Shown: positions 27,897 to 36,883, numbered from the stretch's first letter. The stretch is DNA of 64,000 bases from Actibacterium sp. MT2.3-13A (GCF_018139985.1 NZ_JAGSOU010000015.1:21315-85314), one strand, 5' to 3'. Numbers and translations are program-made. Notes: generated by a model not told the origin, from the letters alone.

Positions 27897-28208
27897 ATGC
27901 TTGCCCGTATCTACCAGCCCGCCAAGACCGCGATGCAATCCGGCATGGCCAAGACCCACCACTGGGTTCTGGAATTCGCCCCCGCCAGTGCGCGCGAGGT
28001 CGATCCGCTGATGGGCTGGACCAGTTCCTCCGATACCCAGGCCCAGGTGCGGCTGCGCTTCGACAGCAAGCAGGCGGCGCTGGACTACGCCCGCGAGCAC
28101 GGCATCGAAGCCATCGTGACGGAGCCCAAGACCCGCAAGCCGGTGATCCGGAAGGGCGGCTATGGCGAGAACTTCGCCACCAACCGCCGCACCGTCTGGA
28201 CGCACTGA
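27897..28208 (+). CDS. NDUFS4-like NADH dehydrogenase accessory protein (ETC complex I subunit)
   Basis: A 103-residue protein of the ETC_C1_NDUFA4/NDUFS4 family: [14 protein letters not shown] at the N terminus, then [25 protein letters not shown] and [16 protein letters not shown]. The mitochondrial counterpart is an 18-kDa accessory subunit of complex I, and alphaproteobacteria such as Paracoccus have the same subunit bound to their complex I. It lies apart from any nuo cluster, as is usual. A ribosome site (AAGGGAG) precedes ATG. It is divergent from uvrB and 74 bases before tRNA-Arg. Confidence 0.93.
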   Translation: MLARIYQPAKTAMQSGMAKTHHWVLEFAPASAREVDPLMGWTSSSDTQAQVRLRFDSKQAALDYAREHGIEAIVTEPKTRKPVIRKGGYGENFATNRRTVWTH

Positions 28209-28282
28209 TCCCCGGACTGCCCCGCCCGGCCGCCGATTTGCCTTGATCGGTGGGCGCTAACGCCGCAAAAACGGGCGCAAGC

Positions 28283-28359
28283 GGCCCCTTAGCTCAACTG
28301 GATAGAGCAGCTGACTTCTAATCAGCAGGTTCCGGGTTCGAGTCCTGGAGGGGTCGCCA
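28283..28359 (+). tRNA. tRNA-Arg (anticodon TCT)
   Basis: A full cloverleaf on the plus strand: acceptor GGCCCCT/AGGGGTC, D-arm GCTC/GAGC, anticodon stem GCTGA/TCAGC with loop CTTCTAA (anticodon TCT, reads AGA), T-loop TTCGAGT and encoded GCCA end. It is preceded by the NDUFS4-like gene on the same strand. Confidence 0.97.
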
Positions 28360-28828
28360 GACTGTCGATTTCATACATGTATTCAGAAGCTTTCGGCCGT
28401 TCCCCGAAACCGTGCCATTTTTCCGGAAGCAATGTGGGAGCGGTGACAGGGGTAACGCCCTGGTAACGACGTGGCAATGTTCCCGCACAAGGGGGCAGAG
28501 GGCCGCGGCAGGGCACCCACCCCGCTCCGCTGTTTTCGCGCGGACCGGCGGCGCGACCGTGGCCGGCGCGAGTCGCTGTATTCCGCAGCCGGTCCTTGGG
28601 GCTCGGCCCCAAACCCCGGAGTATTTCCGCCAAGAAGAAGCCCCGGGGTTCTTCTGGCCCAAAATATCCCCGCCGGAGGCATCCCGAGCATCCGGCCGCA
28701 GGCCGGGTGCGAGACAAAAGCTCTGCGCCGCAGGCGCGCATTGCAGCATCGCGGCGCTGTGGCTTGCTCCCCGGCGGGGCAGTCCGTATAGACGGGACAA
28801 TCTCAGTTGTCACCTGTCGGAGAGCACC
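28360..28828. other. Non-coding region between tRNA-Arg and yebC
   Basis: Nearly 470 bases without a supported gene. Frames crossing it on the minus strand include the antisense of tRNA-Arg and are artefacts. The region contains a duplicated GGTAACG (near 28456 and 28467), the hairpin-rich repeat copy at 28596-28650, and further GC-rich stems (CGGCCGCAGGCCG, near 28690). An integrated-element remnant next to the tRNA is possible, but no integrase or tRNA 3' duplication is seen. Confidence 0.5.
28596..28650 (+). repeat. Copy 1 of the dispersed GAGTATTT...GCCAAGAAGAAG element, with two stems
   Basis: TTGGGGC (28596-28602) pairs with GCCCCAA (28606-28612), then AACCCCGG (28612-28619) pairs with CCGGGGTT (28643-28650). 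The second loop carries the conserved core, GAGTATTT followed by GCCAAGAAGAAG (28619-28640). The same core occurs at 46252 and, inverted, at 49643. Confidence 0.7.
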
Positions 28829-29569
28829 ATGGCCGGCCATTCAAAATGGGCAAACATTCAGCATCGCAAAGGGCGCCAGGACGCGGCGCGCTCGAAGCTG
28901 TTTTCGAAACTGTCGAAGGAGATCACCGTCGCCGCCAAGATGGGCGATCCCGATCCGGACAAGAACCCGCGTCTGCGTCTGGCCGTGAAGGAGGCCAAGT
29001 CGAACTCGGTCCCGAAGGACGTGATCGAGCGCGCGATCAAGAAGTCGCAGGCCGGCGAGGGCGACGATTACGAGGAAATCCGCTACGAGGGCTACGGCCC
29101 GGGCGGCGTGGCGGTGATCGTCGAGGCGATGACCGACAACCGCAACCGGACCGCGTCGAACGTGCGCTCGACCTTTGCCAAGAACGGCGGCAATCTCGGC
29201 GAGACCGGCTCGGTCGGGTTCATGTTCGAGCGCAAGGGCGAGATCGTCTATCCCGCCTCGGTGGGCGACGCGGACACGGTGATGCTGGCCGCGATCGAGG
29301 CCGGCGCCGAGGATGTGGAGAGCTCCGAGGATGGCCACATCATCTATTGCGCCGATACCGACCTGAACGCGGTGTCCACCGCGCTGGAGGCGGAACTGGG
29401 CGAATCGGACTCGACCAAGCTGATCTGGCAGCCGACCACCAGCACCGAGCTTGACCTCGATGGCATGCAGAAGCTGATGAAGCTGATCGACGCGCTCGAG
29501 GATGACGACGACGTGCAACGCGTCACCTCGAACTTCGAGGCCTCCGACGAGGTGATGGCGCAGCTCTGA
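28829..29569 (+). CDS. yebC: YebC/PmpR family DNA-binding regulatory protein
   Basis: A 246-residue member of the YebC (TACO1) family, with the canonical opening [18 protein letters not shown] and the middle [17 protein letters not shown] and [15 protein letters not shown] segments. Some members are described as transcriptional regulators (PmpR) and the mitochondrial one as a translation activator; recent bacterial work links the family to relief of ribosome stalling at proline runs. Start ATG 28829 has GGAGA upstream; the longer frame is not real. It is convergent with the gene at 29580. Confidence 0.96.
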   Translation: MAGHSKWANIQHRKGRQDAARSKLFSKLSKEITVAAKMGDPDPDKNPRLRLAVKEAKSNSVPKDVIERAIKKSQAGEGDDYEEIRYEGYGPGGVAVIVEAMTDNRNRTASNVRSTFAKNGGNLGETGSVGFMFERKGEIVYPASVGDADTVMLAAIEAGAEDVESSEDGHIIYCADTDLNAVSTALEAELGESDSTKLIWQPTTSTELDLDGMQKLMKLIDALEDDDDVQRVTSNFEASDEVMAQL

Positions 29570-29579
29570 GCGCCGCGCC

Positions 29580-30146
29580 TCAGGGGTGGATGTCGCGCGG
29601 GCAGCGCGACAGGAAATAGATGTGGAGCCAGTCGAACGCTGGCTCCACGCCGCGCTCGGCCAGCCATTTCGCCTGCAACTGATAGGCTTCCCATTCCGCG
29701 GCCTGGCGGCAGTCGAAGCCGCGGTTCAGGAACTGCACATGATGCGCCAGTTCGTGCAGCAGCACCGAGACCTGGCGGCTGTCGCCCTCCGACCAGGGCC
29801 GCACCAGGAATACCCGGCCGCGGGCCAGGTCGTAGGCGCCGAGCATGTTCTCCTCGACCAGCATGTCCTCGTCGTCGACGCCGATCTCCTCTCCGGTCAG
29901 GCAGAAGAGGATCTCGGGCGGGGCTTCGAGCGCCTCGGCGGTGTCGTAGCCAGTCTCCTCGCCGATCCAGAGGATCAGTTCAGCCACCAATGCGGGCGAC
30001 GGCATCTCCGGCGGGAGCAGGGCATCGGCCCGGTCCGGGCGGGGGCAGTCCGCCGCCGGCGCGCTGTCGGCCGGCAGCTGCGCCGAGGCCGGCGGGGCGG
30101 CGAGACAGGCGAGCAGGGCCAGGCCGAGGCGGAGCCGTTCCAACAT
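29580..30146 (-). CDS. Secreted zincin-like protein (DUF6647 type)
   Basis: 188 residues. The N-terminal segment LGLALLACLAAPPASAQ is a signal peptide with likely cleavage after ASA. A putative zinc-protease motif HELAH is in VSVLLHELAHHVQF (about 131-144). Four cysteines (PDCP-like near 34, LFCLT, FDCRQ, SRCP) fit periplasmic disulfides. The overall look, a small secreted HExxH protein, matches DUF6647 as I know it; the peptidase activity is unproven. It is convergent with yebC, ten bases apart. Confidence 0.8.
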   Translation of the reverse strand: MLERLRLGLALLACLAAPPASAQLPADSAPAADCPRPDRADALLPPEMPSPALVAELILWIGEETGYDTAEALEAPPEILFCLTGEEIGVDDEDMLVEENMLGAYDLARGRVFLVRPWSEGDSRQVSVLLHELAHHVQFLNRGFDCRQAAEWEAYQLQAKWLAERGVEPAFDWLHIYFLSRCPRDIHP

Positions 30147-30254
30147 GCCCCCAGCCTAGCATCCTCCCCGCGGGGGCGGGCAAGCGGCAATCTCTTGCCG
30201 GGGATCGGAAGGTTGCGTTAACTCCGTCCGGCGCGGCAGAGCGGGGGCAGGGCG

Positions 30255-31808
30255 ATGACATATGGGGACGGGCGCGATCAGGGATTGCCGGGCGTGGCGG
30301 TGCTGGTCGCCATGCAAGGTGTGGTGGCGGCGGCGAGCCTGGTGGTCGAGATCGTGGCGGGCCGGATGCTGGCGCCTTATGTGGGCATGTCGCTTTACAC
30401 CTGGACATCGGTGATCGCGGTGGTGCTGGCCGGGTTCTCGGCCGGGCACTGGGCGGGCGGGCGCATGGCCGAGGCCCCGCCGCGGCGGGCGCTGCTGCTG
30501 ACCGGCTGGTCGATGGCGGGCGCGGCGCTGAGCACGGCGGCGGCGGTGTTCGTGCTGCGGCTCGCCGCCGGGCCGGTGATCGCCGCGATGCAGAGCCCGG
30601 TGGGCGCCATCGTGGCGCTGAGCATGCTGGTGTTCTTCCTGCCGTCCTTCTTTGCCGGAATCCCGGCGCCGGTGCTGGCGCAGATCGCGGTGCTGGCGCG
30701 GCCCGGCCAGACCGGGCGGGCGCTGGGCGCGATGTTCGCGGCCGGCGCGGTGGGCGCGATCGGCGGCACGCTGCTGGCGGGGTTCCTGTTCATCTCCTGG
30801 CTGGGCTCGGCGGGCACGCTGGCCGCGGTCACCGCCGCCTATGCGGGCCTCGCCGCGCTGTGTTTCGCGCTGGCGGGGCGGATCGCTCCGGTGGGACGCT
30901 GGGCGGTGCTGGGGCTGGCGGTTCTTCTGCCTCTGGGCGTGGCGGGCGCGGGGCTGGCGCGACCCGATCCCTGCACGGAGGAGAGCGATTATTTCTGCAT
31001 CCGGGTGATCGAGGAGCCCGGCGCGCCGGGCGTCGGTCCGACGCGCCTGATGGTGCTCGATCACCTCGTGCACGGCATCTCGTCGCGCGACAATCCCTCG
31101 GAGATGCTGACCTACCATGCCGCCGCGCTGGACGCGCTGGCGCGCGCGCGCATGGCCGGGCGCGACCGCTTCGGCGCCTTCTTCATCGGCGGTGGCACCT
31201 ATTCGATCCCGCGCTCCTGGGCGGCGACCCGGCCCGGGGCCGAGGTCACCGTGGCAGAGATCGACCCGGTCGTGACGCGGGTTGCGGCGCGGGAGTTCTG
31301 GTTCGACCCCGCCAGCGCGCGGGTGCTGAACGACGACGCGCGCCGGGCCCTGCTGACGCGGCCCGACAGTTATGACGTGATCATCGGCGACGCCTTCACC
31401 GATATCGCGGTGCCGCCCCACCTGATCACGCGGGAGTTCTTTGAACTGGTGGAGAGCCGGCTGACCGGCGAGGGCATCTACCTGATGAACGTGATCGACC
31501 ACATGGACCGGCTGCAGGCGCTGACCGCCATCGCGCGCACGCTGGGCGAGGTCTTTCCGGTGGTGGAGATCTGGGCCAATCCCGATGCCATCGGGGTGGA
31601 GAACCGGCAGGTTTTCATCCTGCTGGCGGGGCGCTCGGCTTCGCCCTTCAGCGCTCTGCGCACGCTCAGCCCCGAGGGCTACCGGGTTGTGCGCTTCGCG
31701 CGGGACGCGCGGGATCAGTTGCTGGCCGAGACGGCCTCGCCGGTTCTGACCGACAATTATGCCCCGATCGACCGGCTACTGGGGCACGGGGACTGGGCCG
31801 AGCGCTGA
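30255..31808 (+). CDS. Membrane-bound spermidine synthase-like protein (fused MFS/SpdSyn)
   Basis: 517 residues. The first about 225 residues make seven or eight hydrophobic segments (for example VAVLVAMQGVVAAASLVVEIVAGR and ALSMLVFFLPSFFAG). The second part is a methyltransferase-fold domain like spermidine synthases: FFIGGGTYSIPRSW as the nucleotide-binding loop, VTVAEIDPVVT for the acidic ribose-binding residue, and YDVIIGDAFTD. This fused architecture is common in proteobacteria. Whether it makes polyamines is not known; the usual active-site aspartate region is partly changed (GDAFTD). Start at ATG 30255 follows a GCAGGGCG site. Confidence 0.87.
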   Translation: MTYGDGRDQGLPGVAVLVAMQGVVAAASLVVEIVAGRMLAPYVGMSLYTWTSVIAVVLAGFSAGHWAGGRMAEAPPRRALLLTGWSMAGAALSTAAAVFVLRLAAGPVIAAMQSPVGAIVALSMLVFFLPSFFAGIPAPVLAQIAVLARPGQTGRALGAMFAAGAVGAIGGTLLAGFLFISWLGSAGTLAAVTAAYAGLAALCFALAGRIAPVGRWAVLGLAVLLPLGVAGAGLARPDPCTEESDYFCIRVIEEPGAPGVGPTRLMVLDHLVHGISSRDNPSEMLTYHAAALDALARARMAGRDRFGAFFIGGGTYSIPRSWAATRPGAEVTVAEIDPVVTRVAAREFWFDPASARVLNDDARRALLTRPDSYDVIIGDAFTDIAVPPHLITREFFELVESRLTGEGIYLMNVIDHMDRLQALTAIARTLGEVFPVVEIWANPDAIGVENRQVFILLAGRSASPFSALRTLSPEGYRVVRFARDARDQLLAETASPVLTDNYAPIDRLLGHGDWAER

Positions 31809-31850
31809 AGCCCCCTTGCCCTTGCCTCCGGGATCGCGTCAAGTCGCCGC

Positions 31851-32765
31851 ATGTCGCAGGCAATCGCCCCTTCCGAGTCCCGCCCCATGGTGGGCGTGTT
31901 CTGGATGCTCCTCGCCGGGCTGAGCTTCGTCATCATGACGGCCATCGTGAAGCATGTGGGCAGCGGCCTGCCCGCCGCCGAGGCGGCCTTCCTGCGCTTT
32001 CTGGCCGGGCTGATCTTTTTCCTGCCGATGGCGCGCAGCCTGATCCGGGTGCGGCTGTCGCCGCTCAGCTGGCGGCTGCTGGCGCTGCGCGGTGTGGTGC
32101 ATACGCTGGGCGTGATCTGCTGGTTCTACGCCATGGCGCGCATCCCCGTGGCCGAGGTCACGGCGATGAACTATCTCAACCCGGTCTATGTGACCATCGG
32201 CGCGGCGCTGTTCATGGGCGAGAAGATCTCGGTGCGCCGGATCACGGCGATCGGCGTGGCGCTGCTGGGTGTGCTGGTCATCCTGCGTCCGGGCTTCCGC
32301 GAGGTGTCCACCGGGCATCTGGCGATGCTGGTCACGGCGATGATGATGGCGGCCTCCTATCTGTGCGCGGGGATGGCCAGCCGCGAGGCGGGGGCGGGGA
32401 CGGTGGTGGCGATCCTGTCGGTGTCGGTCACCATCGGGCTGGCGCCCTTTGCCGCCTGGGTCTGGGTGACGCCCACATGGGGGCAATTGGGCTGGCTGTT
32501 CCTGGTCGCGGGTTTCGCCACGGCGGGGCATTATTTCATGACCCACGCCTTCCGTGCAGCACCGATGGCGGTGATCCAGCCAGTGACCTTTCTGCAACTG
32601 GTCTGGGCGACGCTGCTGGGCTGGCTGGTGTTCGGCGAAAAGGTTGATGGCTGGGTCGTGCTGGGCGGCGCGCTGACCATGGGATCGGTCAGCTACATCA
32701 CCTGGCGCGAGGCCCGGCTGAAGCGCCGCCCGGTCACGCCGCCGGCCAACGCCACCAAGCCCTGA
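31851..32765 (+). CDS. DMT superfamily transporter (EamA, two repeats)
   Basis: A 304-residue protein with ten hydrophobic segments in two EamA halves. The first half has PMVGVFWMLLAGLSFVIMTA and FLAGLIFFLPMAR, the second starts near residue 160 (AMLVTAMMMAASYLCAG). Members export or import metabolites, drugs or amino acids; the substrate is unknown. It follows the spermidine-synthase-like gene at 42 bases, on the same strand, and may be co-transcribed. The N terminus MSQAIAPSESR is hydrophilic, consistent with the cytoplasmic side. Confidence 0.88.
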   Translation: MSQAIAPSESRPMVGVFWMLLAGLSFVIMTAIVKHVGSGLPAAEAAFLRFLAGLIFFLPMARSLIRVRLSPLSWRLLALRGVVHTLGVICWFYAMARIPVAEVTAMNYLNPVYVTIGAALFMGEKISVRRITAIGVALLGVLVILRPGFREVSTGHLAMLVTAMMMAASYLCAGMASREAGAGTVVAILSVSVTIGLAPFAAWVWVTPTWGQLGWLFLVAGFATAGHYFMTHAFRAAPMAVIQPVTFLQLVWATLLGWLVFGEKVDGWVVLGGALTMGSVSYITWREARLKRRPVTPPANATKP

Positions 32766-32843
32766 GCCGGCCCGCGCGCGGGCGTGGCTGCGCGGTTTTT
32801 CCCGCAGCCGAACAGCATTCGCGCGGGGGGCGCGGGTTTCCAC

Positions 32844-32857
32844 TTGATCACGGTCAA
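32844..32857 (+). promoter_or_regulatory. FnrL/FNR-type binding site
   Basis: TTGATCACGGTCAA is TTGAT-N4-GTCAA, a full match to the form of FNR box used by FnrL in Rhodobacter. It lies 59 bases before the YdcH-like start, close to where a class II activation site or -35 region would be. Transcription under low oxygen is inferred. Confidence 0.7.
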
Positions 32858-32916
32858 GGTGTCGGGCAACAGGCTCGGCTAGCGTTACCGCAAATGCACT
32901 GTAAGGAGACCGCGCA

Positions 32917-33165
32917 ATGTCGAACACGCCGCACGAACTGGCCGAAGAATTCCCCGATCAGGTCGAAGCCATCCACGATCTGAAGACGAAGAACGCGCAT
33001 TTCGCCAAGCTGGTCGAGGAATATCACGAGGTGAACCGCGCCGTGCACCGCGCCGAGACCAACGTGGAGCCCACCGACGAGCTGCACGAGGGCGAACTGC
33101 GCAAGCAGCGCCTCGCCCTGAAGGACGAGATCGCCCGCATGCTGGCGGAGCCCGCCGAGGGCTGA
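32917..33165 (+). CDS. YdcH family protein (DUF465)
   Basis: An 82-residue highly charged helical protein: MSNTPHELAEEFPDQVEAIHDLKTKNAHF, then a middle LVEEYHEVNRAVHR and KQRLALKDEIARML. This is the DUF465/YdcH fold, a small helical hairpin of unknown function. It starts after a strong AAGGAG ribosome site. An FNR-type box 59 bases upstream suggests induction under oxygen limitation; such FnrL-linked YdcH genes would fit an anoxic regulon. It is convergent with the CoxG-like gene. Confidence 0.92.
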   Translation: MSNTPHELAEEFPDQVEAIHDLKTKNAHFAKLVEEYHEVNRAVHRAETNVEPTDELHEGELRKQRLALKDEIARMLAEPAEG

Positions 33166-33173
33166 GCCCTTTC

Positions 33174-33647
33174 TCAGGCCCCGGCCTCGTCCCCCGTGGG
33201 CGCGGCCGGGCCTTCGACCTGTTCCTGGAAACGTTCGAAGAACTGGTCGGCCATCTTGCGTGCGAAGCCGTCGATCAGACGCGATCCGAGCTGCGCGATC
33301 TTGCCCCCCACCTTCGCCTCGACATCATAGCTCAGCTCGGTGCCGCCCTCGGCGTCGGAGAGGCGCACCTTTGCCTCGCCCTTGGCGAATCCGGCGACGC
33401 CGCCCTTGCCCTCGCCGGCGATGGTGTAGCTTTCGCCCGGCACCACGTCGGACAGCGTGACGCCGCCCTTGAAGGTGGCCTTTACCGGCCCGACCTTCTG
33501 CTTGACCACGGCCTCGAAGCCCTCCTCCGGGCTGCCGGTCAGTTCCTCGCAGCCGGGGATGCAGGCCCTGAGGGTCTCTGCCTCGTTCAGCTTTGCCCAG
33601 ACCGTCGCGCGGTCCGCCGCGATGACGCGGCTGCCATTCAGTTCCAT
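33174..33647 (-). CDS. CoxG-like SRPBCC family protein
   Basis: 157 residues beginning MELNGSRVIAADRATVWAKL, typical of carbon monoxide dehydrogenase subunit G (CoxG) and its relatives. The fold is an SRPBCC (START-like) helix-grip with a hydrophobic pocket, seen here through LRACIPGCEELTG, VGPVKATFKGGVTLSD and ELSYDVEAKVGGKIAQLGSRLIDGFA. In CO-oxidising bacteria CoxG aids membrane anchoring of the dehydrogenase. No cox genes are near, and many bacteria keep CoxG-like genes with other molybdenum hydroxylases. The acidic tail after about residue 140 is of low complexity. Confidence 0.9.
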   Translation of the reverse strand: MELNGSRVIAADRATVWAKLNEAETLRACIPGCEELTGSPEEGFEAVVKQKVGPVKATFKGGVTLSDVVPGESYTIAGEGKGGVAGFAKGEAKVRLSDAEGGTELSYDVEAKVGGKIAQLGSRLIDGFARKMADQFFERFQEQVEGPAAPTGDEAGA

Positions 33648-33700
33648 GTCCTGTCTCCCAGTTTGCCCCAGACCTAAGGCGAGCGGGGGCGGCGGTAAAG

Positions 33701-35104
33701 CTATTCCGCGATCTCGTAGGGCAGCACGCCGCGGTGGTCGGGATCGACGCGCAGGCGGCGCTCCAGCGGCGGGACCGAGCGCTGGTGGCAATTCTTGCGC
33801 TCGCAGATCCGGCAGGAGATGCCGATCGGCTCGAAACTGGCGGCGCGGGTCAGGTCCAGCCCGTCGGCATAGACCAGCTCCTCGGCGTGCTGCACTTCGC
33901 AGCCCAGCCCGATGGCGAAGCGCCGGTCGGGCACGCCCCAGGCGCCGCCGGGCTTGCTGACATCGCGCGCCAGGCACAGGTAGCGCACCCCGTCCGGCGT
34001 CTCGGCCAGCTGGCGCAGGAAGCGGCCCGGCGTCTCGAAAGCGCGGTGCATGTTCCACAGCGGGCAGGCGCCGCCGAAGCGGGCGAATTGCAGCCGTGTG
34101 GCCGAGTGGCGCTTGGTGATGGTGCCGGCCTGATCGACGCGCACGAAGAAGAAGGGGATGCCCTTGGCGCCGGGGCGCTGCAGGGTCGAGAGGCGATGCG
34201 CCACCTGCTCGATCGAGGCGCCGAAGGCATAGGCGAGGCGTTCCAGATCGTGACGCATCTCCTGCGCGGCCTGCAGGAAGGGCCGGTATGGCAGCAGGGC
34301 CGCGCCCGCGAAATAGTTGGCGAGGCCAATCCGGGCGATGGCGCGGGCCTCGTCGCTCTGGAACCGGGCCAGATCGAGCGTGGCGTCCAGCAGCTGGCCC
34401 TGGGTCAGCAGCGCCACCTGGTGCAGCAGCTGAAAGCGCTGGGTGGGCGCGGAAGCCTGGGCCGCGATCGTGAGGACGCGGTGTGCGGCGTCGTAGTCGC
34501 GCAACTCGGCGTCGGGGCGGAACTCGATCGTGATGCCCTCGGCCTTAAGGGCCGCGCGGGCGGTCTCCATCGGGTCTGCGCGGCGCCCGCCGGGGCAGGC
34601 GAAACGCTCGGCGGCGCGGTCCACGGCGTCGATGTAATTGTCGCAATAGTGGAAGAAGTCGCGCACCTCCTCCCAGGGGCTCGGGGCGACGCGGGCATCC
34701 TCGCGCCCCAGCGCCTCGTCGAGCGAGGCGAGGCGCTCATGGGTCTGGCGATAGGCACGGTGCAGATCGAGAAAGGCGCGCGCCAGCGCCGGCGCGTTGG
34801 AGGCGGCGAGCCGCAGGTCGGCGAGCGGTGGCGCGCCCTCGGCAAAGACCGGGTCCGCGAGCGCCTCGCGCATGTCCGAGACCAGCCGCTCGGTGTCGCC
34901 GGTGGACAGCTCGGTCACGTCGAAGCCGAACTCGTTTGCCAGCGCCAGCACCACGCCGGTCGAGACCGGGCGGTTGTTGTTCTCCATCTGGTTCAGATAG
35001 GGCAGCGAGACGCCAAGCTTGGCGGCGAAGGCCTTTTGCGTCAGGCCCAGCCGCTTGCGCGTCTCGCGCAGCTTGACGCCGGCATAGAGTTTCTGGGTCG
35101 CCAT
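33701..35104 (-). CDS. pccR: Short-chain fatty acyl-CoA regulator PccR
   Basis: A 467-residue ScfR-family regulator. A Cro/XRE helix-turn-helix occupies the N terminus (about 8-65: LRETRKRLGLTQKAFAAKLG, then VSLPYLNQMENNNRPVS). A long middle region follows, and the C terminus carries the conserved cysteine-rich segment GISCRICERKNCHQRS. In Rhodobacter sphaeroides PccR controls propionyl-CoA carboxylase and its own gene. Here pccB, pccA and the mutase lie within 12 kb, which supports the name. TTTGCAAA motifs are found upstream of both pccR and pccB. The upstream frame to 36166 is a shadow of the MFS gene. Confidence 0.93.
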   Translation of the reverse strand: MATQKLYAGVKLRETRKRLGLTQKAFAAKLGVSLPYLNQMENNNRPVSTGVVLALANEFGFDVTELSTGDTERLVSDMREALADPVFAEGAPPLADLRLAASNAPALARAFLDLHRAYRQTHERLASLDEALGREDARVAPSPWEEVRDFFHYCDNYIDAVDRAAERFACPGGRRADPMETARAALKAEGITIEFRPDAELRDYDAAHRVLTIAAQASAPTQRFQLLHQVALLTQGQLLDATLDLARFQSDEARAIARIGLANYFAGAALLPYRPFLQAAQEMRHDLERLAYAFGASIEQVAHRLSTLQRPGAKGIPFFFVRVDQAGTITKRHSATRLQFARFGGACPLWNMHRAFETPGRFLRQLAETPDGVRYLCLARDVSKPGGAWGVPDRRFAIGLGCEVQHAEELVYADGLDLTRAASFEPIGISCRICERKNCHQRSVPPLERRLRVDPDHRGVLPYEIAE

Positions 35105-35110
35105 CTCCGC

Positions 35111-35152
35111 ACCTTTGCAGCTTTGCTCGGGATATCGGTATCCTTTGCAAAG
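35111..35152 (-). promoter_or_regulatory. Candidate PccR operator at pccR
   Basis: The palindrome TTTGCAAA is at 35144-35151, and two half-sites TTTGC follow at 35114 and 35122. On the minus strand these lie 10-47 bases upstream of the pccR start. The motif matches the TTTGCAAA half-site I recall for PccR, so autoregulation is likely. Confidence 0.65.
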
Positions 35153-35166
35153 CGCCCGCGCAAGGC

Positions 35167-36420
35167 TCAGGCGCCGGGATGCGCCTCGGGTTCCTCGATC
35201 TCGCCCAGGTCGCCGGCGATGCGGTTGACGTGGAACACATAGCCGGTAGCCAGGATCGCGGCGGCGGAACTGGCCAGCATGATGCCCAGCAGCGGGTAGA
35301 CGCCCGACCCCGGCACCAGCATCGCGCCCGCCAGCGCCGACAGGCCGGCGCCGCCACCGATCATGATCGTGCCGCCCAGCCCGCTGGCGGTGCCGGCGAG
35401 ATGCGGGCGCACCGACAGCAGGCCCGCGGTGGCGTTGGGCAGGACCATGCCGTTGCCCAGCCCCACCATGACCATCAGCCCGAAGAAGGCCAGCGGGTGC
35501 GTCGCGCCCAGCAGGAACAGCAGCAGCGAGGCGATAAGCCCGGAACTGACCGAAAGGCTGCCGGCCAGGATCATCCGGTTGATACCGAAGCGCACCGAAT
35601 AGCGCCCGGACAGGAAATTGCCGCCCATGTAGCCCAGCGCCGCGATCCCGAAATAGAGGCCCAGCAGCGCCGGGCCGAGGTCGAACACCTCGGAGCCGAC
35701 AAAGGGCGCACCGCCGAGATAGGCGAAGAACACCCCGGAGGAGAAGGCCGCGCTCAGCGCGTAGCCCCAGAACCGGCGCGAGCGGAAAAGCTCGGGATAT
35801 TCGCGGAACTGGTCGAGCAGACTGATCTGGCTGGGCCGGGCGGTCTCGCCCAGGTCGGCCCAGGCCAGGGCCAGCACCAGCGCGCCCACCGCCAGCAGCA
35901 TGGCGAAATTGGCCTGCCAGCCGAAGACCTCGTCGAGGATGCCGCCGACGGTGGGGCCGACCATCGGGACCAGCGCCATGCCCATGGTGACATAGCCGAT
36001 CATCGAGGCCGCCTCCTCCTGCGGGACCATGTCGCGCACCACCGCGCGGCTGAGCACCATGCCCGTCACGATCACCGCCTGCGCCATGCGGAAGGCGAGA
36101 AAGACCTCTGCCGTGGGGGCCAGGATGCAGCCCAGCGTCATCGCCAGGAAGGCCGCGGCGCTCCACAGGATCACGGGACGACGGCCGTAGCGGTCGGAGA
36201 TCGGGCCGATCACGATCTGCAACGCCGCGTTCACCGCGAGATAGAGCGCCACCGAAAGCTGCATCAGCCGGTAATCGGTGTGGAAATAGGCCGTCATGTT
36301 GGGCAGCGACGGCAGGAAAATGTTCATAGACAGCGCGGAGATCCCCGCGAGCAGGACAAGGGTCAGGATATGCGGGGGCGTGCTGCGGTCGAGAAACCGC
36401 ACGGCGGGTCTGGAGGTCAT
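35167..36420 (-). CDS. Bcr/CflA-type MFS multidrug efflux transporter
   Basis: A 417-residue, 12-helix major facilitator. MSMNIFLPSLPNM and the cytoplasmic loop GPISDRYGRRPVI are typical of the Bcr/CflA drug-efflux family, and VMVGLGNGMVLPNATAG lies in the second half. It starts at ATG 36420; a longer frame is not supported. It ends 63 bases before the pccR start on the same strand, but pccR has its own operator. There is no evidence that it is part of the propionate pathway. Confidence 0.9.
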   Translation of the reverse strand: MTSRPAVRFLDRSTPPHILTLVLLAGISALSMNIFLPSLPNMTAYFHTDYRLMQLSVALYLAVNAALQIVIGPISDRYGRRPVILWSAAAFLAMTLGCILAPTAEVFLAFRMAQAVIVTGMVLSRAVVRDMVPQEEAASMIGYVTMGMALVPMVGPTVGGILDEVFGWQANFAMLLAVGALVLALAWADLGETARPSQISLLDQFREYPELFRSRRFWGYALSAAFSSGVFFAYLGGAPFVGSEVFDLGPALLGLYFGIAALGYMGGNFLSGRYSVRFGINRMILAGSLSVSSGLIASLLLFLLGATHPLAFFGLMVMVGLGNGMVLPNATAGLLSVRPHLAGTASGLGGTIMIGGGAGLSALAGAMLVPGSGVYPLLGIMLASSAAAILATGYVFHVNRIAGDLGEIEEPEAHPGA

Positions 36421-36532
36421 GGCGCGCAGGTTAGGCGCGGCGCGCGATTTGTCCAGACGGTAAAATCCGTCCTGCGTGCACGAACGCACATCGTGCTGTG
36501 CGGCGGTGCGGGCCGCCTTGTCCGGCGTCGGC

Positions 36533-36883
36533 TCAGAGCGGCTTGAAGAACACGATCGCCGCGCCCGCGGCGATCAGGGCGAAGCCGGCGGCGTGGTTCC
36601 AGGTGATGGGCTCGCCGAGGTAAAGGGCGGAGAAACCGGCGAACACGGTGAGGGTGATCACCTCCTGTATGGTCTTGAGTTCGGCCGCGCTGAGCGCGCC
36701 GTGGCCGATGCGGTTGGCCGGCACCTGCAGGAGATACTCGAAAAAGGCGATGCCCCAGCTGACCAGGATCACCGTCAGCAGGGGCGCGGATTTGAACCGC
36801 AGGTGGCCATACCAGGCGAAGGTCATGAACAGGTTCGACAGCAGCAGCAGGCCGATGGCGGCGGCGGGGGCGGGCAGGATCAT
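36533..36883 (-). CDS. DUF486 family membrane protein (DMT-like)
   Basis: A 116-residue protein with four hydrophobic segments: PAAAIGLLLLSNLFMTFAWYG, APLLTVILVSWGIAFFEYLLQ, an EVITLTVFAGFSALYLGEP segment and the C-terminal HAAGFALIAAGAAIVFFKPL. The sequence LKTIQEVITLTVF is typical of DUF486, a family related to small multidrug transporters. The function is not known. It starts at ATG 36883 and is divergent from pccB by about 190 bases. Confidence 0.9.
   Translation of the reverse strand: MILPAPAAAIGLLLLSNLFMTFAWYGHLRFKSAPLLTVILVSWGIAFFEYLLQVPANRIGHGALSAAELKTIQEVITLTVFAGFSALYLGEPITWNHAAGFALIAAGAAIVFFKPL

Noticed and set aside
28360..28828. Remnant of an integrated element next to tRNA-Arg
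   Set aside because: No integrase fragment, no duplicated tRNA 3' end and no GC shift are seen. Only the hairpin repeat is present.
28322..28840. Minus-strand frame ending near PPGLEPGT after tRNA-Arg
   Set aside because: It includes the antisense strand of tRNA-Arg, a well-known source of false proteins of the LEPGT type, and no family is recognised in the rest.
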